A DNA stretch of 64,000 bases from Cryptomeria japonica (GCF_030272615.1 NC_081410.1:124710640-124774639), one strand, 5' to 3'. Counted from the first letter of the stretch, positions 33,962-46,519 are shown. Translations and numbers: made by a program. Notes: a model not told the origin generated them from the sequence alone.

Positions 33962-34870
33962 ATGAAGAAGGAAGGTCTGAAGTTCAACAAAGAAAACTAT
34001 AGAATTTGGAGTGACAGAATGAAGATTTACATCAAGAGTCTAGGTAGTCAGTATTGGGATCATATAGAAACTAAGTATATTTCACCTACTGGAACTCTGA
34101 ATGATGATCAGAAGAAAGAACAACAAGAAAATCATCAAGCATTGGAGGATATTATTAGTTCCATGTTTGATGCTGAATATATAGATGTTCATGGTCTTGA
34201 AATTGCATATGAAGTATGGAGAAAACTTGAAGAGATTTATAGCGGTGATGAACATGTTAAGATTGCTAAAGAGGAGAGCCTAAGAGGAAAGTCTGATGAC
34301 ATGAGAATGTCTAAAGGTAAGAATATCCAGCAGTATGGTCAAAGGATAAAAGAGATAGTCGGTGAAATAAAGAGGGCGGGAGGGAAAGTGGAAGATGCCA
34401 CAGTGATTAGTAAGGTACAAAGAACCCTGCTACTGCTCTATGCTATTCGAGTTGCAGCTATTTAGGAGATGAAGTCCATTGACAAAACTAAGGTAACTCT
34501 TGACTCTATCATTGGCAAACTTACTGCTTTTGAGTTAAATGGCAATGATGGTAGTGTACAGAAATCCAAATCTTCTTTCAAAGCTTTTGTCTCTAACCCA
34601 TCTATGAGAAAAAGTAGAGATATCTATCATGGCTATGAATCCAGATCCAGTAGAGATGTTGATGATGAAGACAGTTTAGTGGACCTTGAAGCATTGTTGG
34701 CAAAATGACTCCCTAGGGCCACTGGCAAATACAAAGGTAAGTTATCTTTAAAGTGTTTTGCATGCAACAAGATTGGTCATATAGCAGCAAATTGCCCTAA
34801 TGGTGAAGACGAACACAAGAGAGATAAATTCAACAAGTATAAGGTAAAGGCAAGAGAGATTGTCTTATAG
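33962..34870 (+). pseudogene. gag: copia gag (decayed)
   Basis: Open from an ATG at 33962: KFNKENYRIWSDRMKIYIKS, EVWRKLEEIYSGDEHVKIAK and DLEALLAK, as in UBN2-type copia gag. A stop (TAG) separates 34465 from 34469 in the same frame. A CCHC zinc knuckle, CFACNKIGHIAANCP, follows at about 34757-34800 after another stop. It would form the particle and bind RNA. Confidence 0.88.
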
Positions 34871-35340
34871 CTATTGATAGTGGTATCACAGATGAAGAAT
34901 CAAATGATGATGCTAGTCAAGATATTGTGTTTGTAGCTATTAAGGAAGAGATATCAGACCAGAAGGCATTAGTGTCTAGGATGGATAACTCTAATGATTG
35001 GATCATTGATAGTGGTTGTTCACATCAAATGACTAGTGGTTAGAGCAAATTTCTTTCCTTGAAGGAATTTGATGGTGGTGTTGTCAGATTTGGCAATGAA
35101 TCACCCTATATGGTTAAAGGTAAGGGAGTTATTTCTCTTAATGGGAAGAGCAATGTTGATGATGTCTATTGGGTTGAAGGTCTAAAGCACAATATTCTAA
35201 GTGTGGCACAACTTAATGACAAAGGATATCCATTGGAATTTAAAAATGATATGTGCAAAATCTTTGACAACAAAGGTGAATAGATTGCAACCAGGAAACA
35301 AGCAAAAGGTAATCTGTTTCATCTCAATCCTAAAGTTAGC
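34871..35340 (+). pseudogene. copia protease and pre-integrase region (decayed)
   Basis: SNDWIIDSGCSHQMTSG at about 34990-35040 carries an intact DSG active-site triad. VKGKGVISLNGKSNVDDVYW and GLKHNILSVAQLNDKGYPLE follow, the usual end of the copia protease. Stops at 35041 and 35281 break the frame. Confidence 0.85.
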
Positions 35341-36290
35341 AACTGTTTGATTGCAAAGATAGATGATAGCTGGCTTTGGCATAGGAGATTTTGTCATATA
35401 AACTTTAATAACATTTTTAAAGTGAGTAAGTCCAAGCCAGTAAGAGGTCTGCCTCAACTAGACAAACCGGTTAATGCTCTTTGCAAAGAATGTCAGTTAG
35501 GAAAGATGTCTTCTTTAACTTTCAAGAGCAAGTCCTTCTTAGCGGAGAACTTGTTAGATTTGGTTCATACAGATCTATGTGGACCAATAAAAACAAGAAG
35601 CATTCAAGGTGATAGATATTTCATGATATTCACTGATGATTGTTCAAGGATGATGTGGGTCACATTCTTGAAGGATAAGAATGAAGCTTTTGGTAAGTTC
35701 AAGGCATTCAGAGCCTTAGTTGAGAAAGAGAGTGACAAAAATATAAAATGTCTGAGAACAGATCAAGGCAGTAAATTTACTTTTGAGGAGTTCACTAATT
35801 ATTATGATGAGAACGGTATCAAATGACAACTTTTTGCACCAAGGACACCACAGTAGAATGGTATCGCAGAGAGGAACAACCAGTCAATGGTTGAAGCTGC
35901 TAGGACAATGTTGATACAAGGAGGTGTAGCAAAAAATTTTTGGAGAGAAGCTATCAGTATAGATGTCTACACAATGAACCGTGTTCTAATGAAAAGAGGT
36001 AAGGACAAAACCCCTTATGAATATTGGTATGAAAGATCACCTAATGATAGCTATTTTAAGATATTTGGTAGCAAATGCTTTATTAAAAGAGGTGATTACA
36101 TTAGCAAGTTTGAAGCTAAGAGTGATGAAGGCATATTTCTTGGCTATTCCACTAAGAGTAAGGCCTACAAATGTTTCAACAACCAGACACAGAGAATTGT
36201 TGAGAGTGTTGATGGTTGAGTAGATGAATGTCCTGAAGTTTCAGAAGGAACCAATTTAGAGAAAAAGGATGAAGATCCTTGCATTTTTCT
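35341..36290 (+). pseudogene. copia integrase (decayed, catalytic residues present)
   Basis: The zinc region has WLWHRRFCHINFNNI and LCKECQLGKMSS (HHCC). The core has HTDLCGPIKTRS and LRTDQGSKFTFEEF, then NGIAERNNQSMVEAARTML, so all three acidic residues are visible. Stops lie at 35824 (TGA), about 35854 (ACAG-TAG-AATGG, normally Gln-Asn-Gly) and 36217. A later SKCFIKRGDYISKFEAKS stretch is the usual integrase C-terminal part. Confidence 0.9.
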
Positions 36291-37560
36291 TTTGGAACCT
36301 GAAATAGTTAAATCAGAAACTGGCAAAGAAAATTTTGATGCACCTGTTCAACCAGAACAGATAAATTCAAATAAAGAAGATGATGAAGAAGTTGAACCTG
36401 AAGGTAATGATCATATTATTCCTAGATATGTGAGAGTGAATCACAATCCTAAACAGATTATTGGGGATAAGGATGCTGGAGTACTAACTAGAAGGAGAAT
36501 AAGAGAGAACTCTTGCATGATCTCCACCATTGAACCAAGAAGTGCTAAGGAGGATTTTGATGATGATCATTGGGTTAAAGATATGGAGGAGGAATTGGAT
36601 CAAATTGAGAAGAACAACACTTGGACCTTGGTACCTCGACCAATAGAAAAGAATGTCATAGGTTCTAAATGGGTGTTCAGAAACAAGTTGAATGAAGATG
36701 GTTTTGTAATTCAGAATAAGGCTAGGTTGGTTTGCAAGGGTTATGCACAAAAAGAAGGAGAAGATTATGGTGAAACTTTTGCACTAGTAGCAAGACTGGA
36801 AGGTGTTAGAACTTTACTTGCATTTCCAACCCATATGAAGTTCAAGGTATACCAGATGGATGTTAAATCTACATTTTTGAATGGGATATTGGAAGAAGAG
36901 GTTTACATAAAGTAGCCAGATGGTTATGCTTTGACTAATGAGAAAGACATGGTATGCAGATTGCATAAGGCTTTATATGGATTAAAGAAGGCACCCAGAG
37001 CATGGTATGAAAGGCTTCATACACATCTGATGAAGATAGGCTTTGCAAGAACCAATGATGATAGTAACATTTATCTCAAGTCTTAAAGAGATGAAATACT
37101 GGTTAGTGAAGTATTTGTTGATGACATTATATTTGGAGGTAATGATGTCATGAGCAACAGTTTTGTAGATGAAATGAAAAATGAATTTGAAATGTCTTTA
37201 GTAGTGGAAATAAAAAATTTCATAGGCTTGCAGATACAACAAATGAAGAATGGTATTTTCATTACTCAATCTAAGCATGTAAAAGAGGTTTTGAACACTT
37301 TTGAAATGAAAGACTGTAAACCAGTTGGAACACCAATTATTACAGGTTGTAAATTGTCCAAGGAAGATGAATCTAAGTCTGTTGATGAAAAAGAATACAA
37401 GTCAATGATTGGCAAATTACACTATGTTGTTCATAGCAGGCCGGATATTACCCATACAATTGGTATAGTTGCTAGATTCCAAAAGAATCCAAAGGAAGCA
37501 CATCTGATAGCAACCAAGAGAATTTTTAGATATCTGAAAGGTATAGTTGACTATGGATTA
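36291..37560 (+). pseudogene. copia reverse transcriptase (decayed)
   Basis: [60 protein letters not shown], a TAG where Gln is usual, HKALYGLKKAPRAWYERLH, FVDDIIFGG (catalytic Asp pair kept), IKNFIGLQIQQMKNGIFITQ and YKSMIGKLHYVVHSRPDITH. Three stops interrupt an otherwise continuous frame. Confidence 0.92.
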
Positions 37561-38067
37561 TGGTATCCATATGGAGGAAATTTTGATTTGAAGGTGTACA
37601 CAGATGCTGATTGGGTAGGAAATGTTGATGACCAGAAAAGTACTACCAGTGGAGCATTCTTTCTATGAGGAAGGCTTGTTTCATGGAGTAGTAAGAAGCA
37701 GAGTTGTACTTCACAATCTACTACTGAAGCTAAGTATGTCGTAGCTTATATTAATTTCACACAGGCTATTTGGATGAGGCACATTTTGGAAGGTTTTAAG
37801 ATGAAGATCTCAGAACCTATAAAGATTTATGTGATAATACAAGTGCCATAAATATTTATAAGAATCTTGTTTTGCACGCACACACCAAGCACATTGAATT
37901 AAAGTATCATTTCTTGAGGGAAAAAGTTCAAAGAAAAGATGTTATTGTAGAGCATGTTTCTACCAAGGAGCAGCTTGCAGACATTTTTACCAAACCTTTG
38001 CCTAAGACTACATTTGAATGTCTTAGAAGACAATTAGGGGTTGTACCCCTTCATGAGGTCAGTTGAG
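37561..38067 (+). pseudogene. copia RNase H (decayed)
   Basis: KVYTDADWVGNVDDQKSTTS, then a stop, then GRLVSWSSKKQSCTSQSTTE, HTKHIELKYHFLREKVQRKD, EQLADIFTKPLPKTTFECLR and LGVVPLHEVS before the terminal stop. This is the standard end of the copia polyprotein. A frameshift near 37850 separates the last part. Confidence 0.9.
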
Positions 38068-38403
38068 CATGATGCCGATTGCATCAGTCCCTGAATCACT
38101 TGTAGAATTTTACATGGATTGATGTTGAAGTAGATGTATTCCATAGGGGGAGTATCAAGTTGCAGTATGTTGTTGTTGCATAGTGAAAATTTGTAACTAC
38201 GTGTTTTACTTTCAATTTGGCATTGTTGTCAAAGGGGGAGAAGAATTATGTGATTAGGAGAAGAATTATGTGATTGATAAGGTCAACCAGTATCAGATGA
38301 TGACAGACAGAGCATGGTGAATACTTGGTATGTAAACTAGGATTTGTATTCACTAATCACGACAACAATCAGAGGCATTGATATTTGTATTTCCATCAAT
38401 GCC
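38068..38403 (+). other. copia 3' untranslated region
   Basis: Non-coding stretch with GGGGGAG motifs at about 38146 and 38235, leading to the polypurine tract. Confidence 0.7.
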
Positions 38404-38415
38404 AAAGGGGGAGAT
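38404..38415 (+). other. copia polypurine tract
   Basis: AAAGGGGGAGAT directly before the 3' LTR TGTTGGCA; the usual plus-strand primer of plant copia elements. Confidence 0.9.
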
Positions 38416-39857
38416 TGTTGGCATTTGCATTAAGATTGCATTAGTGATATGTTATGTTGGCATTGATGTCAATTGAACTGGTAATGGTATTTATGATATT
38501 TCTAATATTGTTTTTGTTATTGCTATTGTCTTGTAATTGGTAGGAAGAGCTTTGTGGAAGATGTTGTAAACCGGTATGTAAGTTTATGAGTTGAATTGGT
38601 AACCAATGTATGAGATAAACCCTATCTAACCGGTAAACCCTACCAATTATTTTTGTTAAACCCTAACCGATCAAGTTTGTTGAAATGGTTATGTTGGTTT
38701 AAGATCTGATGTTGAGCGGGAATGATGGTGACATGTGTGGTCATTGTATGAAGATAAGTTCAAATTATTTTGGCATGTTTGTTTGATTGTCTAGGGAATG
38801 AGCAAAGTGGATTGCATCTAATGTAAAGCGCGTGATGAGTTACAAAGTCTGATGAAGCAGTGATCATGGAGCGGTTGGAATTTTCTTGAATAATTTGTAC
38901 AAATTGCTATGTAAATCCAATGGTCATACTTGAACCGATCTATTTGTAATCTCTATGAGAGAATTAGGTTTTTGTTGTGTTACCGACCTAATTGATTTGT
39001 ATTTAAGGTCGATGAAGTTGTTATGTAAAAGGTGTTGGTAGAAATCGGTTGAGTGTGTGCTTGCCTAACCGGAGAATGAATTTGTAGTTTGAGTAAAGGC
39101 AGGTTGAAGCTTAGAAGGATCTGATCAAGCAAATGTAGTGCTATTCAGACAGATCAAGAAAAATTTGTTGTCTTCTAACAATTAGAATAGAATTGAAATC
39201 CCCTAACCGGGTAAGCTCTAACAAGATTGGTTACTTCTTAAATCCTCTAACAAGGTGATCCATTAGCTTGGATTCTCAAATCCTCTACCGAGGTTACTCC
39301 TAACAGGGTACTTGCTTTTTATCAAGGCATTTTGTAAATCCCTTAACCGGGTGATTCTTAATAGGATTAGTTCTTAACAGGACTTATTGTAAAACCTTTA
39401 ACAAGCTTGGTTCCTAACAGGGCGAACTTCATAAGAGTTCAGATAGCTATCTTGTAAGTCTCATCTCACATGGTTTTTACCTATTTGGGTTTTCCACGTA
39501 TAAAAATTTGTGTCATGTGGTGAATGCTTTTGTGGTTATGATCTTATTTGTTGATTTGATTAACTACTTAATTATTCTGATAATGCATGATAACTGGAGC
39601 ATTGAGAGATGGAGTGTGTTGACATATGATTAAGCATTTGGATGTTTACAAGATTGAATTTGTTTACTGTTAAATTGTTATGACAATCAACCAATATTCT
39701 TATGAGTATTGATCTTGAAAGAGTTATTTTATTGATAAGTTTACTTTGTATGTTTGAGTTTGAGTTTGGGAAGTTTGTATTAGTTTTTCAGATTACTGAT
39801 TCACCCCCCCCCCCTGTCAGTAATCTACCAGATACTTATTATTTTATCATACCATCA
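38416..39857 (+). repeat. 3' LTR of the copia element
   Basis: 1442-bp direct repeat of 32450-33888, ending TACCATCA, with the same C-run (about 39804-39814). Followed by TTGTA at 39858-39862, the target duplication. Confidence 0.95.
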
Positions 39858-39862
39858 TTGTA

Positions 39863-41449
39863 AGGCCCAAAGAGAGGTTACCACTTCTCAGGATTGAGAA
39901 AAATTGGGGTGATTTTATCCCTTATCCTGTAAGAACTGTTATTAGAATCTATGGTTTCTCTAGACAACCACATGTACTGACTTTTAACATTCATTTGAGA
40001 ATGGGTTTTGCTGAGGTAATGTGGTAGATAGGGTGCATTCATGACAAGAAATTAAAGGGAAGGGGCAAAGGAACAATTTTCCCTGATTACATTATCATCC
40101 CTTATTTTGTAATTCTAAAAGGAGTTTTCAAACATTTTGATAAATTATTTGCTCCATATCATTTGGGGCTGAGCATAGATAGACATAGTGATCCTTGGGG
40201 GTTCTACAATATGTTTAGCACAAGAATAAAAGGAGGTCTATTGCCTCATGAGCATAATTTTCCTGAGGAAATTAATTATAAATGAATTTCATCCCATGAC
40301 TCAAGAGTGAAGGAAAGAAATATGGATAATCTTTAGAAAGTTATGGGATGCAATTTAAAAGATGGATCCAAACTATAATCCAATAAAGGATTTTACCCCA
40401 TTTTGTGCTAAGGTCGACTTTCTTATGAATAATTTTGATGAATTAAAGATAATTTTGAAGGAGAAGAAGGCCAAACTTGAAGAAGTTCATGGCCAACAAC
40501 AGTCAAGCTCACAAGCTCCTTTGTCTCAAAGAGCAGGTGACATGGTACAAAGGAAACTTGTTCATGAATCTTCTTAGAAAAGAGAAAGAGAAGAAATAAG
40601 TGATGAAGAGGAGAGCAACAACGATAGTGGAAGGTTGGTAAGCAGAAAGGGTAAAAAGAGAATGAGTACAGAGCCTTCCTTGAAGATGCAAATCAATCCT
40701 TTTAAAGGAATCAAGATCATTGATCTTGAAGACTCAGATAGAAGTCCTTCGCCATCACCTGTACCCTTTTCAACTATAAGGAAGGATGAAGAAAAAATGG
40801 AGGAAGATGTCTTCATAGCAACAAGTGCAGAAATTTAACTCGGTGTTCCTCTTTTGCTCCCTAATCTGGAGTTGGACCTCACTCCTTTATATATTCAAGG
40901 TAGAGCTTTCAGGGATGCAAGAAAATAAGCATGTGATAAGTTTCTTGAAGATGATACTTTTGTGAGGAGCCCAACCTTTTTGAAGTTAGTTTGGAAGATG
41001 AAGATTACAAAAGAAGAATTACTGAGAAAAATCCCAAAAAGCCATATAGATCTGATCAAGAATATCAAGAAGAGGTCAAGAATGAAATGATGGAAGATTT
41101 TAAGGAAATCACTGCTGATGAGGGTAGCAAGATCATAAGTGAGGCTGGAGTCCTGATTTTACTAGAATGGGACATAGAAGATGTAGTGGCTTTTGATGCA
41201 ATAAAGAAATCAAAAGGTCAACATTTCAATTTAGAGGAGGAAGCAAGGTTAGCATTAAAAGGATTAGCTTTTGTAGATGATTATGCAACCTATGCAATAT
41301 GGGCACTAGAGGAAGGACCTAGAAAGCCTAACATCAATGACTTAAACCCCAATTTGAGGGGAGGCCTTATTATAAAAAGAGCAGCTACCACATCAAGTGT
41401 AGAGGCTACAAAGTTGAATGTTGATGTTGCTAAGTTCGCACATGAGACT
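39863..41449 (+). pseudogene. LTR-encoded large ORF, copy 2, middle part
   Basis: Continues the unknown LTR protein after the copia insertion: RPKERLPLLRIEKNW, FTPFCAKVDFLMNNFDELK (40380), then about 530 bp deleted in the 5' LTR copy (about 40540-41070). That part has a charged segment with SRKGKKRMSTEPSLKMQINP and a Ser/Pro stretch (EDSDRSPSPSPVPFS). Then AGVLILLEWDIEDVVAFDAI and EEGPRKPNINDLNPNLRGGL. A few stops and a frameshift near 40990. Cut at 41449 by the chromovirus-like element. Confidence 0.7.
41445..41449. repeat. Target-site duplication AGACT (chromovirus-like element, left)
   Basis: Identical to 62360-62364. Single copy in the uninterrupted 5' LTR at 19663-19667. Confidence 0.92.
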
Positions 41450-43096
41450 TGAAAGATGCTGACTAGGAATTTGGCACAATTCTGATTGGTTTGATGATGG
41501 TTTATTCAATTGAATTCTTTGACCAGTGAGTGATTATTTTGATTTTTGATGAAGTTAGAAGTTTTGATGCACTTTAGGGTCTAGGAAGCATGACAGATGA
41601 TGTAAATCATAATACAATTGTAAGAAATCAAAGAGGAACAAAATGAGATTTGAATTCAGAGTTTTGATTATTTCATTGCAGCTATTAATAACACCAAAAA
41701 ATGAAAAGTTTATTTCATACAAGCCCAAAAGTCACATACCAGGTATCTAGAGCTTGTCTAGTGGGCTCATTTTAATTTCTTAAATAATGAATGTAGCCTC
41801 ACAGGAGCTTCTAGAGGTTGAAAAAGTCTCCCATAATCTTTATTAGCTTCAACTAAAATTATCTAACACAAGAATGTAAGAAATAATTATTCTGGTACCA
41901 AACCCACAATAATGTGAGGCAAGTCTACCCAAAATCTCTGATTTGACCTAATGAAATGCTAATGTTGATTAATCACATGTTGGCTCTATCATGAAACACT
42001 TTGAATTTCTATTCTAGAGGCCTAACAATGAATTTAGATGTGTACACCAAACCCAAATTGCTTATATTTGTTTTTTCTACTTCCAAGACATGGAAGGTAG
42101 GTATGGCTTACTACTAGAGGGTACAATGTACAAGAAGGCTATCCAATTTGTTGTTGAAGATTAATAAACTTCCCATATTTGAAGTGTATGCCTTGTAGAA
42201 GTTGTAATGGCTATAATTCTGCTGATAAGAGTGAACTAACCCTTCAATGGCCTACTATAGCCCTCCTATTCAGCGCTAAGGAGATGGAAATCCTGTAACC
42301 AGATTGGGGTTGCATCCAATCTTTGCTATAATGGAAATTTTAGTTCCCAAATAGCTGCAACTATGCTATCACCCGTGCAAAGTTCTCAAATCCTTAGAGG
42401 AAAATCAAAAAATAATAAAAAAAATGAATGAATTTGTCACTGTCGCTAATCTCTTTTAATTCTCCTTCCCCAATTTTCCAAACCACCTAAGATCCTTAGT
42501 CAACACCATGATTTCTCACTCCAACTAGGTGTGATCCAAAAATCATTGCCCAAATCCCTATAGGTATTATCGTTTAACATAGTCGACTCCAGTTATGGTG
42601 CGCTCAAATTTCTATTGTCGTAAATCCAAGGACGAGTTCTCATCGGAGGATTTAATTTATTTTCCTCCCTTGCTATTGTGCCCGATAAAATATTTGTTTA
42701 GCTAAGTAAATAATCCCCAAAAATGTGAAGTTCGATTGATAAATGGAGTTGGCACTCCCTTGTTTCGACAACCAATCATAGTGGTGGAAAAAAATAATCA
42801 AATTTGAATGCACAATATAAAGTGAGGTCGTCAACCAGGCCAAAATCGGGCCCACCAAATAACCAAATTCTCTTAGTTTACAATATGTATTAATTTATTG
42901 AACCCCCAAGGATGGAAAATTTTGAATTAGACAACTCCCAAATATTAACAAATAATAAATAATTTATTAAAATTATTCATTAATTTATTTAATATTTGTT
43001 CTTTAATTTTATTTAATATTTATCCCTTTTATTAATAGTGGAACTTGGGATAAATAAAATATATTTATTTAATTAATTAATTTTGGGGACATTACA
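41450..43096 (-). repeat. 3' LTR of the chromovirus-like element (intact, 1647 bp)
   Basis: Plus-strand TGAAAGATGCTGACTAGG to GGGGACATTACA. Uninterrupted copy of the split right LTR. It contains the empty site of the nested transposon at 42295-42298 (CCTG-TAAC-CAGATTGG). Confidence 0.9.
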
Positions 43097-43109
43097 GTCC
43101 TCCCATCCC
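43097..43109 (-). other. Polypurine tract of the chromovirus-like element
   Basis: Minus reading GGGATGGGAGGAC directly before the 3' LTR TGTAATGTCC. A purine run in the expected place. Confidence 0.65.
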
Positions 43110-43455
43110 GGGATTGCTTGACCTCAAGCAACACTAAGCAACCCTTTGCTCCACTCTGATAAAAAAATTTCCCGAGCAAATCAATTCCCGGATCCCATAC
43201 CAAGATGAGAAATATGCTACAATACCTGAAGTAGGAGATCATGTTGTCAAATAACCCTTCACACAACAAGGATAATGTTGCCACACTAAGAGTAACCAGT
43301 AGAAAACTCAAAGGTGAAATATATATGCCATCATAGGAAGAGTCAAATCACATGTCACATGTATTCAACACTGCATAATTTTTATGGCTCACTGCCCCGT
43401 GATTATATGCATCAATGCCATGATGAAGGAACAATAATTCACTGTTGTTATAAAT
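43110..43455 (-). other. Remnant between protease linker and polypurine tract
   Basis: Short decayed segment where about 3 kb of RT-RNase H-integrase would be expected. A minus reading (GCLVLLEVKQSRDGRT) next to the polypurine tract could be the last bit of pol, but this is weak. Confidence 0.4.
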
Positions 43456-44151
43456 CTAAAGATTATAACTTTTACCCATACACTTGGAGTCCTCATAGCT
43501 GGTACAAACAAACTTACTCTTTGTTGTCCATTCTTTAATCAAATATTCAATTTCATCAACACTAGATGGAAATTGACCAGAACCAACTGAAAAATCAGAA
43601 TAATACAATTCCAATTTCTCCTTATCATCCATGTGGCAAATGTCATGAATATAAAGGAGACGCTTCTTAGCATGTTGGCCTATCAATTTGGCATGTCGTG
43701 TTTTTGCCAACTGATCCTCTATATCAACAGTTCTAAAGTGCACAAAATCTGATTTACTACAAAATCCATCGATATTAGCTTCCAACCAGCATGTTGTCAT
43801 TCTTCTAGGCTTTCCTTTCATTGAATCTCTCAACACCACTTCCTTCCCATCCACTGAGAACTATAACTCCATCTTATGATAATAAAATGTGTACCTACCA
43901 ATGGATTGTAGCCACTGCATACCAAGAACCACATCATATTTCTCTATCGGTATCAGATACAAATCATCAGTCAAGAGATAAGTTCCCAACTGAAGGCTAA
44001 GTTGAGAAACTCTCATAGTGCAACTCATGGTATTACCACTACCAGCCGTCACTATAAATCCTAAAAATTTCTCATCCCGCAATCCAAATTTCTCTATAGT
44101 CTGCTCACTAAGGAAGTTGTAAGTAGCACTAGTATCCACCAAGCAATCCAC
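43456..44151 (-). pseudogene. Protease and post-protease linker of the chromovirus-like element
   Basis: CLVDTSATYNFLSEQTIEKF carries the protease active site (DTS in place of the common DTG/DSG), with VVLGMQWLQSIGRYTFYYHK as the end of the domain. After one stop in the same frame, FSVDGKEVVLRDSMKGKPRR follows, the typical linker to RT. RT itself is absent. The 43456-43854 segment continues without further known motifs (LLYIHDICHMDDKEKLELYY). Confidence 0.82.
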
Positions 44152-45574
44152 TAGCTACCTCCTAAGAGTTTATTTCCATAGAAAGGGGTAATACCAAGGT
44201 ACTCTGGATAATGATGCAATCGTAATGTTGGCAAAAAACAATGTATCCTCATCACCTGTATCCCAAATCTACTCATCCTCACCATCAGAAAAGAACTCTA
44301 TAAGATGTGCCTTGCCTTTTTCAAGGCATCTATGACCTGGTTCCCATGGCTCCTTGCATGAGAAGCACAATTTATTCCTCCTTAATTCATTCTGTGACTC
44401 ATGATCCATCTTAAGAGGAGGTGGTGCACTGGGTAACTATGTAGATGAACTTTGAGAAGGTTTAGAACCTTCGAAAGATTTCCTATTTTTCTAAGATGTA
44501 GAAGGTGGAGGAGTGGTGTCTAGATCCAAGGTAAGTTGTATAGCCTCCTGCAAAGTCTTAGGCTTCAAAGCCTTAACCAAATCATGGTATCTCTCATGAA
44601 GTCCCTCTATGAAGAGCATAATTACCCTCCTAATAGGCATCTTAGGTACCATCACTGCTATATGCTGAAATTCATTAATATATGTATCGACATGTCTTGA
44701 CTATTTCAAGAGAGCTAAATCCCTGTAGTAAAGTTCCATGTCCTTCCTATCAAATCTGGAAATTAGTCTCTTTGTGAACTCTACATATGAATGAATAAGG
44801 GCATGATTCTGCATGATCAATCCATGGTGCCACCAGTCATATGCGACACCCTCCGAATGCAGGACAACAATCTGAATTTCCTCATTTTCAGCCATGGGTT
44901 TCAAGGAGAGGTATATATCTAGCTTGTGAACCCATGCGCGTGCACTAGTGGAACCACTGCCATCAAAAGTGGATAAATTCAACTTATCTATAGCCTTCTT
45001 CAGATCATTATTCCACTACTGTCTAGGTCCCCTGTCATTCGGTCCCCTCGTGGAATCACGACGTTGCATACAATATTGATGCAATGAGAATGAGTCTCTA
45101 ACATGTGTTGGTAGGCATGCCTACTCATCGCTGGCAGCCATAACTATGTCCTGGAAGGTGATTCCATACTGAGGATCAACCAACAGTGGTACATCTCTAG
45201 GAGTGAATCATGGAAGCATAGGCCTATTCACTATCCTAGTATGGGTCTTGTCAATCCGTGGTGAGATGGATGCATTACTCAGAGAAGATGGAATTCTAGT
45301 TGCCCCTACTTCCTGCAGTTGATACTATCCTACTATGGCTCTTGTGCCTTCCCCTATTATTTCCCAAATCCATTTTTTCAAGTGTGTCTTGTAACTTGTT
45401 GATTGCTTCAACAATTCTTGGTTGTGCTTTAGCCAAGCTCCTCATAATCTCATCAGGATTGAGTGGAATCTATCTCTCCTTTCTGGGTGGGCTCCTCTGT
45501 CCTTCAGGTATATCACCCATATTAGTCTCAAAGGGTGGTTCTGTGACAAAATTTAAATCCACTCTAGGTCTCAT
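44152..45574 (-). pseudogene. gag: gag of the chromovirus-like element (decayed)
   Basis: Minus-strand start ATG at 45574 (MRPRVDLNFVTEPPFETNMG). The core is at 44701-44982 (STFDGSGSTSARAWVHKLDI, VAYDWWHHGLI and FTKRLISRFDRKDMELYY). A zinc knuckle, LCFSCKEPWEPGHRCLEKG, lies at about 44320-44385. Many frameshifts and stops separate these parts. It would form the particle of a Ty3 element. Confidence 0.8.
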
Positions 45575-45654
45575 GCATGTGTAATATCTGTAGGTACCAA
45601 ATCTACCCCATTGCATAGAGTTACTCTGATGATCCCCAGGCTGGTAGGATCATC

Positions 45655-45666
45655 GCTCTGATACCA
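45655..45666 (-). other. Primer-binding site, initiator tRNA-Met (minus)
   Basis: Minus reading TGGTATCAGAGC one base after the LTR end; a perfect match to the common plant site. Confidence 0.93.
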
Positions 45667-45667
45667 C

Positions 45668-46519
45668 TGAAATAGGCTGACTAGGAATTTGGCACAACTC
45701 TGATTGGTTTGATGATGGTTTATTCAATTGAATTCTTTGACCAGTGAGTGATTATTTTGAGTTTTGATGAAGTTAGAAGTTTTGATGTGCTTTAGGGTTT
45801 AGAAAGCATGACAAATGATATAAAAAATAATACAATTGTAAGAAATCAAAGAGAAACAAACTGAGATTCAAATTCAGAGTTCTGATTATTTTTCATTGCA
45901 GCTATTAATAACACCAAATAATGAAAATTTTATTTCATACAAGCCCAAAAGTCACAAATCGGGTATCTAGAGCTTGCCTGGTGGGCTCATTTTAATTGCT
46001 TGAATAATGAATGTAGCTTCACAAGAGCTTCTGGAGGTTGACAAAGTCTCCTATAATCTTTAGTATCTTCAACTAAAATTATCTAACACAATAATGTAAG
46101 AAATAATTGTTCTGGTACCAAACCCACAATGTTGTCAGGCAAGTCTACCCAAAATCTTTGATTTGACCTAATGAAATGCAGATGGTGATTAATCACATGC
46201 TGGCTCTACCATGAAACACATTGAATTTCTGTTCTAGAGACCTAACAATGAATTCAGACCTGTACACCAAACCCGAATTGCTTATATTTATTTTTGTTAC
46301 TTCCAAGACATGGAAGGTAGGTATGGCTTACTGCTAGAGGGTATGATGTGCAAGAAGGCTATCCAATTTGCTGTTGAAGATTAATAAAATGCACAAATTT
46401 GAAGTTTATGCCTTGTAGAAGTTGTAATGGCTATAATTCTATTGATAAGAGTGAACAAGCCCTTTAATGGCCTGATATAGCCCTCCTATTCAACGCTAAG
46501 GAGATGGAAAACCTGTAAC
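45668..46519 (-). repeat. 5' LTR of the chromovirus-like element, part 1
   Basis: Aligns with 41450-42298 of the other LTR and stops at CTGTAAC, where the DNA transposon begins. The remaining part resumes at 61576. Confidence 0.92.
46516..46519. repeat. Target-site duplication TAAC (DNA transposon, left)
   Basis: TAAC before the transposon and again at 61576-61579. A single TAAC at 42295-42298 in the empty LTR. Confidence 0.85.

Larger units (their letters stand above)
32450..39857 (+). mobile_element. Full-length Ty1/copia element (decayed)
   Basis: 7.4-kb element with matching LTRs (1439 and 1442 bp), TTGTA target duplication, initiator-Met-type primer site, polypurine tract and a gag-protease-integrase-RT-RNase H coding order, which defines the copia superfamily. 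The coding region is mostly in one frame but has about ten in-frame stops. Several sit where the family has Gln (CAG or CAA to TAG or TAA), as expected from deamination of methylated C. It is inserted in the giant 3' LTR. Confidence 0.95.
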
